From CAYVVD01 sp964454975 (GTDB taxonomy: Bacteria; Bacteroidota; Ignavibacteria; Kapaibacteriales; UBA2268): 64,000 nt of DNA. Positions 17,787-27,463 of the stretch are shown piece by piece. Below the pieces are notes generated by a model. The model did not search any database, had not been told where the DNA came from, and was given only the letters and a program-made list of their open reading frames with translations. Numbering within the stretch: position 1 is the first letter of the stretch; the number at the start of each line of letters is the position of its first letter. The stretch is taken from positions 34,021-98,020 of the forward strand of contig CAYVVD010000012.1 of the NCBI GenBank assembly GCA_964454975.1, given 5' to 3'. The translations under genes were made by a program, and so were the position numbers.

Positions 17787-18947
17787 ATGATTAAATGGTT
17801 ATTGGCTGCTGCTTCGATATTAATTTTATCATGTGGCAGCGTTAAGGAGCAACGCTCAGATGTAAAAATCGAAGATTATAAACAACCGGCATCAAACCCG
17901 GTTTCGATTTATGATACTCTGCCTTCTAAATTTATATCACCTTTTAGTGTAAATATTGATAATTATAGTCTTGGCCCGATAAAAAAGTCTGTTGAGGTCA
18001 ATATCAAAAACACCGAAGATTACCGTAAGCTCGAATTACAGCTAATTGATACGAGAGGTGATGACAAACCTGTGTTATTACTGCATTACGCAGGAAAGAA
18101 AAGAACAGATGCTTATTTCACTCCAGGGCTAACAATAGACAGAGACTTGTACAAAGGGTTATTCGGCGATGCTGTTTTCAGCACAATGGATATTGCTCAT
18201 AAAATAAACACAGACAATGGCTTAAAAGCAGAGATGAAGTCAGTTGATAAATATGGGAATGATGTATTTTTTAGAATCACAGAAAATCCGGATACAATAA
18301 TTCAATTTTCCGAATACCAATTACCTTTAAGCAACATTGTTAAACCTATGTTTCTGCCGGTAATATTACATCCCAGGCGCAATAATGTTTCTGTAGCTAA
18401 CACCAGTATTGAAATCAGGACTAAGCGACAGAACAGAGAACCGTTGGTTTTGGGTATTCCCGAGGATGAAGTCCTGTTTTATGACATTCAATATTCTGAG
18501 AAACCGGCTTATTTTTATTTAAATAAAAATTATTCCGGTATTGTAGCACCTTTGGCCTTCAAGGGTTCTGCTAAACCATACCTTAACGATGTTGAATTTA
18601 TTCTCGACAAAGAAAACGGCTATCCAGAGATTGTATCAATCAAATCAAAATCGAATGGCAGCACCCTCAATATCGATTTTTCTCCAGCATTTCCTGATGT
18701 TACTTCTCTTAAGGATGGAATAGCACTCGAAGGCAAATTTGCAATACATCCTGACGGTCGGTTTTTAATTGCCGGAGGTGATTACACTGTTAAGAACAAT
18801 AACGGAATTGTTGAAATCGAGCTCATACCTTTGGAAACCATGACTGACACTTATAATTCCCTGTTGTCACAATTTCGCTGGAAGGGAATTGTAACAAAGG
18901 TAGGCAGGGAATATAAGCTGGAATCCGCCTGGTATTTTGAAGATTAG
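17787..18947 (+). CDS. Lipoprotein of unknown function
   Basis: 386 residues with a lipoprotein signal ending SILILSC (Cys16). The body is beta-strand-rich with no catalytic motif I recognise. Near residue 195 the sequence HPRRNNVSVANTSIEIRTKR is followed by an Asp/Glu-rich segment. The gene starts ten bases after the TetR gene and is probably co-transcribed with it. It ends 163 bases from the convergent acs gene; that spacer contains no clear terminator. Confidence 0.7.
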   Translation: MIKWLLAAASILILSCGSVKEQRSDVKIEDYKQPASNPVSIYDTLPSKFISPFSVNIDNYSLGPIKKSVEVNIKNTEDYRKLELQLIDTRGDDKPVLLLHYAGKKRTDAYFTPGLTIDRDLYKGLFGDAVFSTMDIAHKINTDNGLKAEMKSVDKYGNDVFFRITENPDTIIQFSEYQLPLSNIVKPMFLPVILHPRRNNVSVANTSIEIRTKRQNREPLVLGIPEDEVLFYDIQYSEKPAYFYLNKNYSGIVAPLAFKGSAKPYLNDVEFILDKENGYPEIVSIKSKSNGSTLNIDFSPAFPDVTSLKDGIALEGKFAIHPDGRFLIAGGDYTVKNNNGIVEIELIPLETMTDTYNSLLSQFRWKGIVTKVGREYKLESAWYFED

Positions 18948-19110
18948 TGAAAATCAATTATTCATGGGAAATCCTCAATAATAACAATTGCAGTATTTCC
19001 TGCTTATTGTACAAACCGGTGGAAACCTTGTAATGTTGTTCTTTGTTACACTTCAGCTTCCGACTCCACAAAATACGTGGTAGTTTTGCGCTCGGTATGA
19101 TACAGTAGTA

Positions 19111-21003
19111 TCAGTCCTCCAGGGTTGATAAGTTACCCGGATCCAATCCTAACTCTTTTGCTTTTAATACACGCCGCATTATTTTTCCACTGCGTGTTTT
19201 AGGAAGTGAATCCACGAAATTGATTTTTTCCGGTTGAGCTATCGGGCCTACCTCGTGCCGAACATGCTTTCTCAATTCCTCTGCAAGCTCCTGGTTACCA
19301 TCATAGCCTTTTGTAAGAATAACATAAACATGTATTGCATTGCCCTTTACATCGTGTGGCAGCCCTATTGCAGCCGCTTCTGCGACAGCATAGTGACTTA
19401 CAAGGGCACTTTCGATTTCAGCAGTACCAAGCCTGTAGCCGGACACTTTTATAACATCATCTACTCTGCCGATAACCCAGTAGTAACCGTCTTCATCCCG
19501 CCTGGCGCTGTCTCCGGTAAGATACATCCCGGGGTACTTACTCCAGTATTGCTCAACATACCTTTCGGGATCGTTATAAATAGTCCTTATCATCGAAGGC
19601 CATGGCGTTTTAATCACCAGGAATCCTTCTTCATTATCTTTTACCGGGTTGCCTTCCTCATTAAGTATATCCATTTCGATCCCGGGGAAAGGTTTTGTAC
19701 CCGAACCGGGTTTCAATGGCATTGCAGGTGTAGGTGTAATAATGAACATACCGGTCTCCGTCTGCCACCATGTATCCATAATAGGGCACTTTCCATTTCC
19801 CACAACACGGTGATACCATTTCCAGGCTTCGGGATTAATTGGCTCGCCAACTGAACCGAGAAGCCTGAGAGATGATAAATCATGCCTTGTTACCCATGAA
19901 TCGCCAAAACGCATGAGGCCGCGAATCGCCGTTGGCGCAGTGTATAGAATGTTGATGCCATACTTCTCAATCATCTGCCACCATCGGTTGGGATAAGGGT
20001 AATTGGGAGCGCCTTCGTAAAGGAAGCTTGTTGCGCCATTCAATAATGGCCCATAAACAATGTAACTGTGTCCAGTAATCCAGCCGGGGTCTGCAGCGCA
20101 CCAGTAACGGTCATCTTCATTTATATCAAAGACATACTTCAATGTTGTATAAGTCCCAACCATATAACCACCGTGAGTATGTAGAATAGCTTTGGGCTTT
20201 CCTGTAGTACCCGATGTATATAATATAAACAACGAATCTTCAGCATCCATAACAAGCGCTTCACTCTGCCTGTTGGCAATCGGCAGGTCCATAAGTTCGT
20301 GGAGCCACATATCCCTTCCGGTCTGCATGCTTACTTCCTCTCCTGTTCTTCTGATTACAAGCACATGTTCGACCATACCTGCACGCTGGATGGCCTCGTC
20401 TGCAATTGCCTTTAGCGGGACTATTTTTCCACGCTGGTAAGCGCCATCCTGGGTTATTACAACTTTTGATTTGCTATCCTCTATTCTTTCATGAAGGGCC
20501 TCTACCGAGAATCCTCCATAAACAACCGAATGAACTGCCCCAACCCTGGCGCAGGCAAGCATAGCGATTATTGTTTCCGGAATTCTGCCCATATATATTG
20601 TGACCCTGTCACCTTTTTGCACTCCCAAACTGAGAAGCACATTTGCAAATTTGCATGTATCACGGTGGAGCGCATAATAGGACATTGAGCGGAATTCTCC
20701 TTTCTCCCCTTCCCATATAAATGCCAGTTTGTTCCTGCGGGGTGTTGTTACGTGAACATCGAGACAATTATAAGCGATATTTGTCTGTGCACCGGTAAAC
20801 CATTTATAAAATGGCTTATTTGAGTCATCAATCACATTGTCCCATTTTTTAAACCAGTGCAGGTTTTCGGCCTCGGCAGCCCAAAAACCTGTATAGTCTT
20901 CCTTCGCCTTTTTATCTGCAACTTCCCTGTCTTTAAGATTAGCATTTATTACAATATCATCCGAAGGATAATATACTTCACCATGTAATTTATTTTCAGT
21001 CAT
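19111..21003 (-). CDS. acs: Acetyl-CoA synthetase
   Basis: 630 residues, typical for AMP-forming acetate-CoA ligase, which activates acetate through acetyl-AMP. Visible motifs are YTSGTTGKPKAILHTHGGY (ATP/AMP binding), WWQTETG, YLTGDSARRDEDGYYWVIGR, the hinge region KVSGYRLGTAEIE, and the C-terminal acetylation-site lysine in KTRSGKIMRR. The NIAYNCLDVH and AFIWEGE segments near the N-terminus are characteristic of Acs. It is transcribed alone and divergently from the heme-uptake locus. Confidence 0.95.
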   Translation of the reverse strand: MTENKLHGEVYYPSDDIVINANLKDREVADKKAKEDYTGFWAAEAENLHWFKKWDNVIDDSNKPFYKWFTGAQTNIAYNCLDVHVTTPRRNKLAFIWEGEKGEFRSMSYYALHRDTCKFANVLLSLGVQKGDRVTIYMGRIPETIIAMLACARVGAVHSVVYGGFSVEALHERIEDSKSKVVITQDGAYQRGKIVPLKAIADEAIQRAGMVEHVLVIRRTGEEVSMQTGRDMWLHELMDLPIANRQSEALVMDAEDSLFILYTSGTTGKPKAILHTHGGYMVGTYTTLKYVFDINEDDRYWCAADPGWITGHSYIVYGPLLNGATSFLYEGAPNYPYPNRWWQMIEKYGINILYTAPTAIRGLMRFGDSWVTRHDLSSLRLLGSVGEPINPEAWKWYHRVVGNGKCPIMDTWWQTETGMFIITPTPAMPLKPGSGTKPFPGIEMDILNEEGNPVKDNEEGFLVIKTPWPSMIRTIYNDPERYVEQYWSKYPGMYLTGDSARRDEDGYYWVIGRVDDVIKVSGYRLGTAEIESALVSHYAVAEAAAIGLPHDVKGNAIHVYVILTKGYDGNQELAEELRKHVRHEVGPIAQPEKINFVDSLPKTRSGKIMRRVLKAKELGLDPGNLSTLED

Positions 21004-21160
21004 TAATTCTCCAATAATTAATATTTATTAATTATATAAATTAATGAATATCAATAGATATACAATAGTCCATTGTTATTATTTCATCCAGTTTGATTAA
21101 TAATAGGGTTTTTAAATCTGTTTAATGGCGATTAATTGAAAAAATAGCCATTACTTATTA

Positions 21161-21191
21161 TTGACTGTACTAAAAAATGAATTTATATTTG
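21161..21191 (+). promoter_or_regulatory. Candidate Bacteroidota-type promoter of the heme locus
   Basis: TATATTTG at 21184-21191 fits the Bacteroidota -7 consensus TAnnTTTG, and TTGACT begins at 21161 with a 20-base spacer from the TTG. It lies about 50 bases before the first possible start codon of the chelatase gene. Confidence 0.5.
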
Positions 21192-21238
21192 TTCCCATTA
21201 CTTTGTTATTTAGCCTAATCATTTATTAAGGCAGTGGT

Positions 21239-22237
21239 TTGAAAATATGGAATTATTTTGAGTACACAATGGCAATATATAGATATAAAATAATGCTTGT
21301 ATTGATTGGTATTGCATTGCTTCCTGGCTGCCAGAGCGAAACAAATTATGGCGATCAAAAAGAAGACAGTAATAAAAACAGGAAATTGGGTGTCTTACTT
21401 GTCAGCCATGGTTCACATTCTGAAAAATGGCGGGAAATGCTCTTTGACGTAGAAGATTCAGTTCGCAGCTCTGTCCTTGCAAACCAACATATAGACGGAA
21501 TTAAATCAGCCTATATGGAATATAACGAGCCTATGATTGCCACCCGGATGAAAGAATTCGATGCGGAAGGATACACAGATGTTATAGTTATTCCTATGTT
21601 CCTTACAGTAAGCGGCCATACCTTCGACGATATTTCTGTAATACTTGGTCTGACTGATGACAAGGCAAAAGCAGATGAACTTAAACTTGAGGGAATATTT
21701 ACTTACAAAGCAAGAGTAAATACTGTCGTCACTCCATTACTTGATTTCCCCGGAGTTTTGAGGAACAATGTAGTCCGCAGGGTAGAAAATCTTTCTGATA
21801 ATCCTGATGAAGAGGGGCTGGTTCTTGTTGCTTACGGAGACAAGACTTATAATAAGGAGTGGACAGCTCTGCTCGCAGATATAGCCGATGTCGTTGAGAA
21901 AAGAGTTGGAATCAACAAATACGAGTATAGCTGGTGTGGGCATATTGTTTCCTATGACACCAAGCCAACAACCGATGCAATTGAAAATATTTTAAAAGAA
22001 AAGAATATAGCTATTACAATACCTGTTCTTGTAGCATTCGATGAGATGTTCCAAGTTGATATTATCGGTGGTGCAATCAAAAAAGTAAAGGGGGAAAAAG
22101 AAAGAGTTAAATATGTACCTGATGCCATACTGCCTGATCAAAACATCCAGCAATGGGTTATTGATATTTCGGTAAAGACAGCAAACGAAATAATTAGCGA
22201 GGAAGCAGGATACAATGAAGTGGCGAAAGCTAAATAA
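21239..22237 (+). CDS. CbiX/CbiK-like chelatase, predicted lipoprotein
   Basis: 332 residues if TTG 21239 is used; ATG 21269 is an alternative that leaves a cleaner lipoprotein signal (ending GIALLPGC). After the anchor there are two similar halves of the class II chelatase fold. The first has LLVSHGSHSEKWREM and a VIVIPMFLTVSGHTFDDI segment; the second has LVLVAYGD and WCGHIVSYD. These supply the histidines expected at the metal site. Cytoplasmic relatives insert Co or Fe into sirohydrochlorin, and a periplasmic CbiK is known in Desulfovibrio. Being first in a locus with HmuY-like and TonB-receptor genes, it may act on heme or another tetrapyrrole during uptake. Substrate and direction of reaction are not established. 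Confidence 0.8.
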   Translation: MKIWNYFEYTMAIYRYKIMLVLIGIALLPGCQSETNYGDQKEDSNKNRKLGVLLVSHGSHSEKWREMLFDVEDSVRSSVLANQHIDGIKSAYMEYNEPMIATRMKEFDAEGYTDVIVIPMFLTVSGHTFDDISVILGLTDDKAKADELKLEGIFTYKARVNTVVTPLLDFPGVLRNNVVRRVENLSDNPDEEGLVLVAYGDKTYNKEWTALLADIADVVEKRVGINKYEYSWCGHIVSYDTKPTTDAIENILKEKNIAITIPVLVAFDEMFQVDIIGGAIKKVKGEKERVKYVPDAILPDQNIQQWVIDISVKTANEIISEEAGYNEVAKAK

Positions 22238-22766
22238 TATACTGCACAGGGACATAGGTTATTTTTTCACATTCATGGTGCTTATTTATGCATTATCAGG
22301 AATAGCAGTAAATCATGCTGAATCCTGGAATCCGAATTTTGTAATTGATAAGCAGGAAGTTAAACTGAATTTCCCTTCAAAAATGGAAAAAATAAACAGG
22401 CAAATAATCGACCGTGAGCTCGAAAAAATCGGTGAAAAGGACAACTACAAAGTACATGATTTCCCGTCCAAAAATAAAATTAAAATTTATTTCGAGGATG
22501 GTTCGTTACTATACAGAATCGATGAAGGGGTTGGCGATTATGAAAAAGTTAACCGCAGGGTATTGTTCTATGAAATAAACCTTCTGCATTTTGATCCGGG
22601 GGGATTATGGACATTTTTCTCAGATATTTTTTGCATTTCTCTGATTATAATGTCAGTGACCGGTTTGTTTGTTATTAAAGGTAAAAATGGTCTTAGTGGG
22701 CGTGGAAAATGGATAATAACAGCAGGGCTTATTCTGACGGTCCTGTTTGCAATGAATTATGTTTAG
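22215..22766 (+). CDS. PepSY-associated membrane protein
   Basis: 183 residues, overlapping the chelatase gene by 23 bases, which suggests translational coupling. It begins LHRDIGYFFTFMVLIYALSG, a pattern common to PepSY-TM proteins of heme and siderophore loci, followed by NHAESWNPNF. It has a periplasmic PepSY-like segment, then two more membrane helices (about 135-155 and 163-181). Related proteins sit in the inner membrane of iron/heme uptake loci, some acting as ferric reductases; the role of this short form is unknown. Confidence 0.78.
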   Translation: MKWRKLNNILHRDIGYFFTFMVLIYALSGIAVNHAESWNPNFVIDKQEVKLNFPSKMEKINRQIIDRELEKIGEKDNYKVHDFPSKNKIKIYFEDGSLLYRIDEGVGDYEKVNRRVLFYEINLLHFDPGGLWTFFSDIFCISLIIMSVTGLFVIKGKNGLSGRGKWIITAGLILTVLFAMNYV

Positions 22767-22791
22767 TTTATTAATTTTCTAAGGTGTATAT

Positions 22792-24096
22792 ATGTACAAA
22801 CTTTACTCAATAATAGTTGTTTTGATAATGATTTCCTGTTTGGAAGCATTGGCAGAAACAAAAGGAACCTCACTCGGGGCGCAATATGCCAACAATGTGT
22901 GGTACAGCTTCGAAGACGGTGTTGTGAAAGAAGAGCCTAAGGACAACTGGGACATCGCCTTCCAGGATGGCCAGAACGGCGGAATTATGATTAATGGACA
23001 GAAAGGCATTCAGTTATTTCACGTTCCCGGTTCAACCGAGCTGAATTTTGGTGAAACCATTGACACAAGTGGAATGTCCGAAAATTGGAACAGGTGGATT
23101 AACTCCGATGAGAAATGGGGTGTTGGTGCATTCAACCTCGGGCTTGACGGATTTGAATCAGGTGGTGAATTTGGGTGGGGTTATTATGATTTCAACTCGC
23201 ACTCAATACTGGGCGAAACAGTTTTCGTGATTGTTCTGAAAGATGGAAGCACCTGGCAAGTTTTGGTTGAATCGCTAATAAGTGGTGTTTATACTGTGAA
23301 AATGGCAAACCTGGACGGTAACAACGAAACTACTTTTACCATTAACAAAAATGATTATGAAAAAAGGAACTACATATATTATTCGATTGAGAATCAGCAG
23401 GTAGTTGACCGGGAGCCAATGCATACAGAATGGGACTTGCTATTCTGTAAGTATGAAATTTTGCTCGAGTTCCAACCCGGTGTTTCAATTCCATACCCTG
23501 TTACGGGCGTTAAAAGCGGAGTGGGGCTAAGAGTTGCAGAACTGAATGACGTTGACACGGAAAATGTAAATACTCCTAAGCTGAACGACATAAATTATTC
23601 ATCAACCATTACAACAATCGGTTCAGACTGGAAGAATTTTAACCTGGATGATGGAATATATGAGATTGTTGAAAACAGGGTATATTTTGCTTCAAAGGCA
23701 ACAGTCGATGATCCTCATCATGGGCTTTACAAGCTGGTCTTTACGGAATTTGAAGGCAGTTCAACCGGCAATATTGCATTTGAGCAGGAAGATTTAACAG
23801 GTACGTCAGTTTCTGATGATGAACATATGGTTGGCAAATTTGCATTGTATCCGAATGTAATTAACCGTGGAGAAGGTTTCACTGCAATTTTTGATGCTTT
23901 TGTATTGAATAATTCAAACATCGAAATAAGCATTGTAGATACAAATGGCGAAACTATTTATTCCGGTTTTGAAAATGGGATTGAAGTTGGCATCAACCAG
24001 GTCTATTTGCAGCCGGAAAACTTAACGGGAGGATTGTATTTTGTTGTAATCAATAATGGTCAATCAACCTCCGTTAACAAGTTAATAGTAAAATAA
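22792..24096 (+). CDS. HmuY-like heme-binding protein with T9SS sorting domain
   Basis: 434 residues. A Sec signal peptide (residues 1-21, ending EALAETKG) is followed by two HmuY-type segments containing NVWYSFEDG, NWDIAFQDG and later EWDLLFCKYE, then IGSDWKNFNLDDGIYEI. HmuY proteins bind heme outside the cell and hand it to a TonB receptor. The last 85 residues are a T9SS sorting domain (ALYPNVINRGE, then ISIVDTNGETIYSG, ending LIVK), so this version should reach the surface by type IX secretion. A terminator-like hairpin follows the gene before the receptor gene. Heme specificity is inferred from family and neighbours. Confidence 0.82.
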   Translation: MYKLYSIIVVLIMISCLEALAETKGTSLGAQYANNVWYSFEDGVVKEEPKDNWDIAFQDGQNGGIMINGQKGIQLFHVPGSTELNFGETIDTSGMSENWNRWINSDEKWGVGAFNLGLDGFESGGEFGWGYYDFNSHSILGETVFVIVLKDGSTWQVLVESLISGVYTVKMANLDGNNETTFTINKNDYEKRNYIYYSIENQQVVDREPMHTEWDLLFCKYEILLEFQPGVSIPYPVTGVKSGVGLRVAELNDVDTENVNTPKLNDINYSSTITTIGSDWKNFNLDDGIYEIVENRVYFASKATVDDPHHGLYKLVFTEFEGSSTGNIAFEQEDLTGTSVSDDEHMVGKFALYPNVINRGEGFTAIFDAFVLNNSNIEISIVDTNGETIYSGFENGIEVGINQVYLQPENLTGGLYFVVINNGQSTSVNKLIVK

Positions 24097-24116
24097 AAGT
24101 TTTGTAAAGTGATTTT

Positions 24117-24156
24117 GAGGCTGTTTACGGTAGTGCTTACCGAAGCAGCCTCTTTT
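24117..24156 (+). terminator. Hairpin with T-run between hmuY-like and receptor genes
   Basis: GAGGCTG pairs with CAGCCTC and an inner CGGTA pairs with TACCG, with a small internal loop; TTTT follows. It could be a full or partial terminator that makes the first HmuY-like protein more abundant than the receptor. Confidence 0.7.
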
Positions 24157-24170
24157 AAAAAATTCTAAAA

Positions 24171-26408
24171 TTGAATACTTCTAAGCACATATTTTTGAAA
24201 ACTTTCCTAATACTTGCCTGCCTGCAAATTCTCAATTGCAAATCGGCAAGTATTAAAATTCTTGATAATGAAAACGGTGTTGCACTTGCAAATGCCAGCG
24301 TATCATTTGAATGTATTTCAGACGATTGCCCTGAGAAAATAAAACACTTGATGACAAATAAACTTGGATTTGTACATTTTCCAGGCACAGGAGAATATAA
24401 GGTAACAGTCCGTTTTGTTGGGTATGAGCTCTTTGTTCAAGAGTTTCAGTCATCAAATGATACTACAATCAGCTTAATTCCAAAACCAGTACAGTTTGAC
24501 GAGATTGTCAGCACAGGGCAGTATATTCCGCAAAGCTCGCAGAAATCAATTTTTCCGGTTGAAGTAATTAACAACGAGACAGTTGAGGCTCATGGCGCAA
24601 ACAACCTACGCGAGTTGTTAATAACACAGAACAATATCAGTATCGAGCAGGATAATATACTTGGTTCTGCAATTAACATTAACGGTGTAACCGGAAGAAA
24701 CGTGAAGATACTTGTTGACGGTGTGCCTGTTATCGGGCGGCTGAACGGGAATATTGATATCAGCCAGGTAACAATGGCTAATGTTAAGCAAGTTGAAATT
24801 GTAAAAGGCCCTATGTCTGTCATGTACGGAACGGATGCATTGGGAGGCGTTATAAACATAATTACTAATGATGCCTCATCTGAAAAGATAAACTTCACTT
24901 CCAATACATATATTGAATCTGTCGGGCAATATAATGTTGACGGGCAATTGAACCTGAGCCGTGATAATATTGGATTATTTTTAAACGGTGGAAGGAACCT
25001 GTTCCAGGGTTACGACCAAACAGAAGAGACCCGTTTCAGGCAATGGAAACCAAAGGAACAGTTATTTGGTGGGCTCAAAGCAATATATGCACTTGAAAAT
25101 CACAGTATCAGGTATTCAGGTGATGTATTCCATGAGTTTATTTTGAACAGGGGCCAGCCCCGGGGGTACTTCGGTGATTATTCTTTTGATGATAAATACA
25201 AGACACTTCGCTTAATAAACTCGCTTGATTTTAACGGGAATGTTGGTGATGGAAAATATTATGAAGTTACAGCCTCATACTCCAATTACCGCAGACAAAA
25301 GAACAAGTTCTATAAAGACCTGACAGATTTAAGCGAGTCTCTCACATCTGAAGAAGGTTCCCAGGATACATCATTTTATAACAGCTTCCTCCTGAGGGCA
25401 ACATTCAGCAATGATAAATTTGCTTCGAACATTAGCTACCAATGGGGTTTTGAAATGAACCTCAACGAAGCTGAAAGCAATAAAATAGCCGAAAAGAACA
25501 AACACCTTGGGGATTACGGCCTTTACCTCAGCATGCAGTATGAACCATGGGATGGTTTTGCAATCCAGCCTGCAGCGAGGGCAATGTACAACACAATATA
25601 TGACGCACCAATCACACCTTCGCTGCATTTGCTTTATGGCATATTCGATTTCCTCGTTGCACGCGCGTCCTATGCACGTGGATTCAGGGCGCCCGGCTTG
25701 CAGGAACTATATTTCAACTTTGTGGACATTAACCACGACCTGAAGGGAAATGAAAATCTAAAGGCCGAAAGGTCGCATAACTTTAATTTCTCGCTCGCAT
25801 ATACAGAAAGCAGCAATGAACACCACTTCAAACTCGAGCCGGCTTTCTTTTATAATGAAATAACAGACTTAATTACCCTATCCCAGGTTGCGGGCATAAC
25901 TTATAACTACATAAATATTGGCGATTACAGTTCAATAGGCGGAAACCTCAAACTCGATTACGTAACAAGCGCATTATATGCTAATCTTGGAGTGGCATAT
26001 ATAGGCAGGCAAAACCAGGATTATGTTGAACGTAATGTTTCGCAGTATTCATTTTCACCCGAACTCTCTGTAAACATCACCTATAAAATGGAATTTATAG
26101 ACACTTATTTAGATGCTTTCTATAAGCTCACTGGTACGAACAAAGGCTATACACAGGCAGAGAATGAGGAAGGCGAAACCGAAATAAGAGAATATGAAAT
26201 CGAATCATACAATATGCTTAATTTGAGTTTGCGAAAGGAGCTCTTTGACAAAATGCTAACCCTCCATGCCGGTATTAAGAACCTGTTTGATGTAAATGAT
26301 TTGAAATCGTCAATTGTGGGACTGACTTCAGGCGCTCACACAGCCAGTAATTTCCCTGTTGCGTGGGGCAGGTCATTATTTATAAACGCTAAATTCAACC
26401 TGAATTGA
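24171..26408 (+). CDS. TonB-dependent receptor, HmuR-like
   Basis: 745 residues from a TTG start at 24171; no nearby ATG fits a signal peptide better. A signal sequence (to about residue 24) is followed by a short carboxypeptidase-regulatory-like domain. The plug domain has NLRELLITQNNISIEQD, GRNVKILVDGVPVIGRLNG and VEIVKGPMSVMYGTDALGGV, and the C-terminal beta-barrel contains the ARASYARGFRAPGLQELYFNF segment typical of heme/siderophore/cobalamin receptors. It would transport the ligand delivered by the HmuY-like proteins. The stop codon overlaps the TTG start of the second HmuY-like gene. Confidence 0.92.
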   Translation: MNTSKHIFLKTFLILACLQILNCKSASIKILDNENGVALANASVSFECISDDCPEKIKHLMTNKLGFVHFPGTGEYKVTVRFVGYELFVQEFQSSNDTTISLIPKPVQFDEIVSTGQYIPQSSQKSIFPVEVINNETVEAHGANNLRELLITQNNISIEQDNILGSAININGVTGRNVKILVDGVPVIGRLNGNIDISQVTMANVKQVEIVKGPMSVMYGTDALGGVINIITNDASSEKINFTSNTYIESVGQYNVDGQLNLSRDNIGLFLNGGRNLFQGYDQTEETRFRQWKPKEQLFGGLKAIYALENHSIRYSGDVFHEFILNRGQPRGYFGDYSFDDKYKTLRLINSLDFNGNVGDGKYYEVTASYSNYRRQKNKFYKDLTDLSESLTSEEGSQDTSFYNSFLLRATFSNDKFASNISYQWGFEMNLNEAESNKIAEKNKHLGDYGLYLSMQYEPWDGFAIQPAARAMYNTIYDAPITPSLHLLYGIFDFLVARASYARGFRAPGLQELYFNFVDINHDLKGNENLKAERSHNFNFSLAYTESSNEHHFKLEPAFFYNEITDLITLSQVAGITYNYINIGDYSSIGGNLKLDYVTSALYANLGVAYIGRQNQDYVERNVSQYSFSPELSVNITYKMEFIDTYLDAFYKLTGTNKGYTQAENEEGETEIREYEIESYNMLNLSLRKELFDKMLTLHAGIKNLFDVNDLKSSIVGLTSGAHTASNFPVAWGRSLFINAKFNLN

Positions 26409-27450
26409 AAAGAATATTTAACATATCGCCAGCCATTATATTCCTGATGATTACCGCCTGTATCCCAGAAGAATCACCTGTCAATGTTCAGAGCAACACC
26501 GATGCTATAATAAAGACCATAACTATGGGTTCGGATTACAGGCAACAGATCTTCTTCGACCTTGACAACAATCAAATAGCATCAAGTAATGATTACATTG
26601 AATGGGATTTAGGCTTTGCAGATACCGATGACGACTATCACATAATTATAAATTTTGCGAAAACCAGTGGAGTCTATGACTTGGGGCCTTTAAACTTTGA
26701 TGAAGTATCACAAGCTGATACAATAGGCTTGACAGAGGATGACAGGAAAAAAGACTATCCCTCCGGAAACAAAGATTCGACTGCATTTGGTAAATGGTGG
26801 TCTGAAGAAAAAGGAAAGATTATTTCTATGGGTCACGTATATCTCGTTGACAAGGGGGGCTTATCGAGAAACAACCGGTTCGGCGTCATCAAGATGCAGA
26901 TTCTTGCTTATGAGAATGGAGCTTATAAATTAAAATATGCCGAACTAAATGGCGAAAATGAATCATTAATTGAAATACCAAAGCTGGATTTATATAACTT
27001 CAGATACATCAATCTCGATTATCCCGGTGCAATTGCAGATATCGAACCTCCCCGCGACCAGTGGGACATTTTATTTACAAAATTTACCGAATATCTTGAG
27101 GCGGAAAAAGGCGAGTTCNNNNNNNNNNCGAGTTCCTTTGGTATAGTGTAACAAGTGCAATCACCAACCCATATTATGTCGAGACAGCGGAAAAACACGA
27201 TACTGATTTTGTAAACATTGATTATAGTGTAACCGATGATTTATCATTCAGCAAAGACTGGAATGTAATCGGACACGACTGGAAATATTTTGACCTGCAA
27301 GGAGGAAGTTATATTATTTTCCCGTGGAAAGTGTATATCATCAGGGGACGGTTCGATTTCTACTACAAGCTTCGCTTTCTCGATTTCTACGACGAAACCG
27401 GCAACAAAGGCACACCTGAGTTTGAATATAAAAAGCTGCAACCGGAATAA
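26405..27450 (+). CDS. HmuY-family lipoprotein, interrupted only by an assembly gap
   Basis: The gene starts at TTG overlapping the receptor stop and has a lipoprotein signal ending IFLMITAC (Cys19). The N-terminal part has YIEWDLGFAD and DQWDILFTKF; the part after the gap has IGHDWKYFDL, YYKLRFLDFYDETGNKG and PEFEYKKL, the classic HmuY C-terminus. Ten N at 27119-27128 break the frame, but the sequence before (GGCGAGTTC) and after (CGAGTTCCTT) share CGAGTTC. Merging that overlap gives one uninterrupted 342-residue protein ending at TAA 27450. The protein should be a surface- or periplasm-facing heme-binding lipoprotein working with the receptor. It ends 13 bases from the convergent LuxR-type gene. 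Confidence 0.85.
27119..27128. other. Ten-N join, probably a false gap
   Basis: The seven bases before the gap are repeated immediately after it, and collapsing them restores the HmuY-family reading frame. The contigs probably overlap here. Confidence 0.85.
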
Positions 27451-27463
27451 CCAAAAGACAGTA

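Noticed and set aside
19098..19113. TGATAC-AGTA-GTATCA palindrome at the acs stop codon
   Set aside because: Short AT-rich stem without a T-run; too weak to call a terminator.
26405..27450. HmuY-family gene as a pseudogene
   Set aside because: The only interruption is the ten-N join; the flanking overlap restores the frame.
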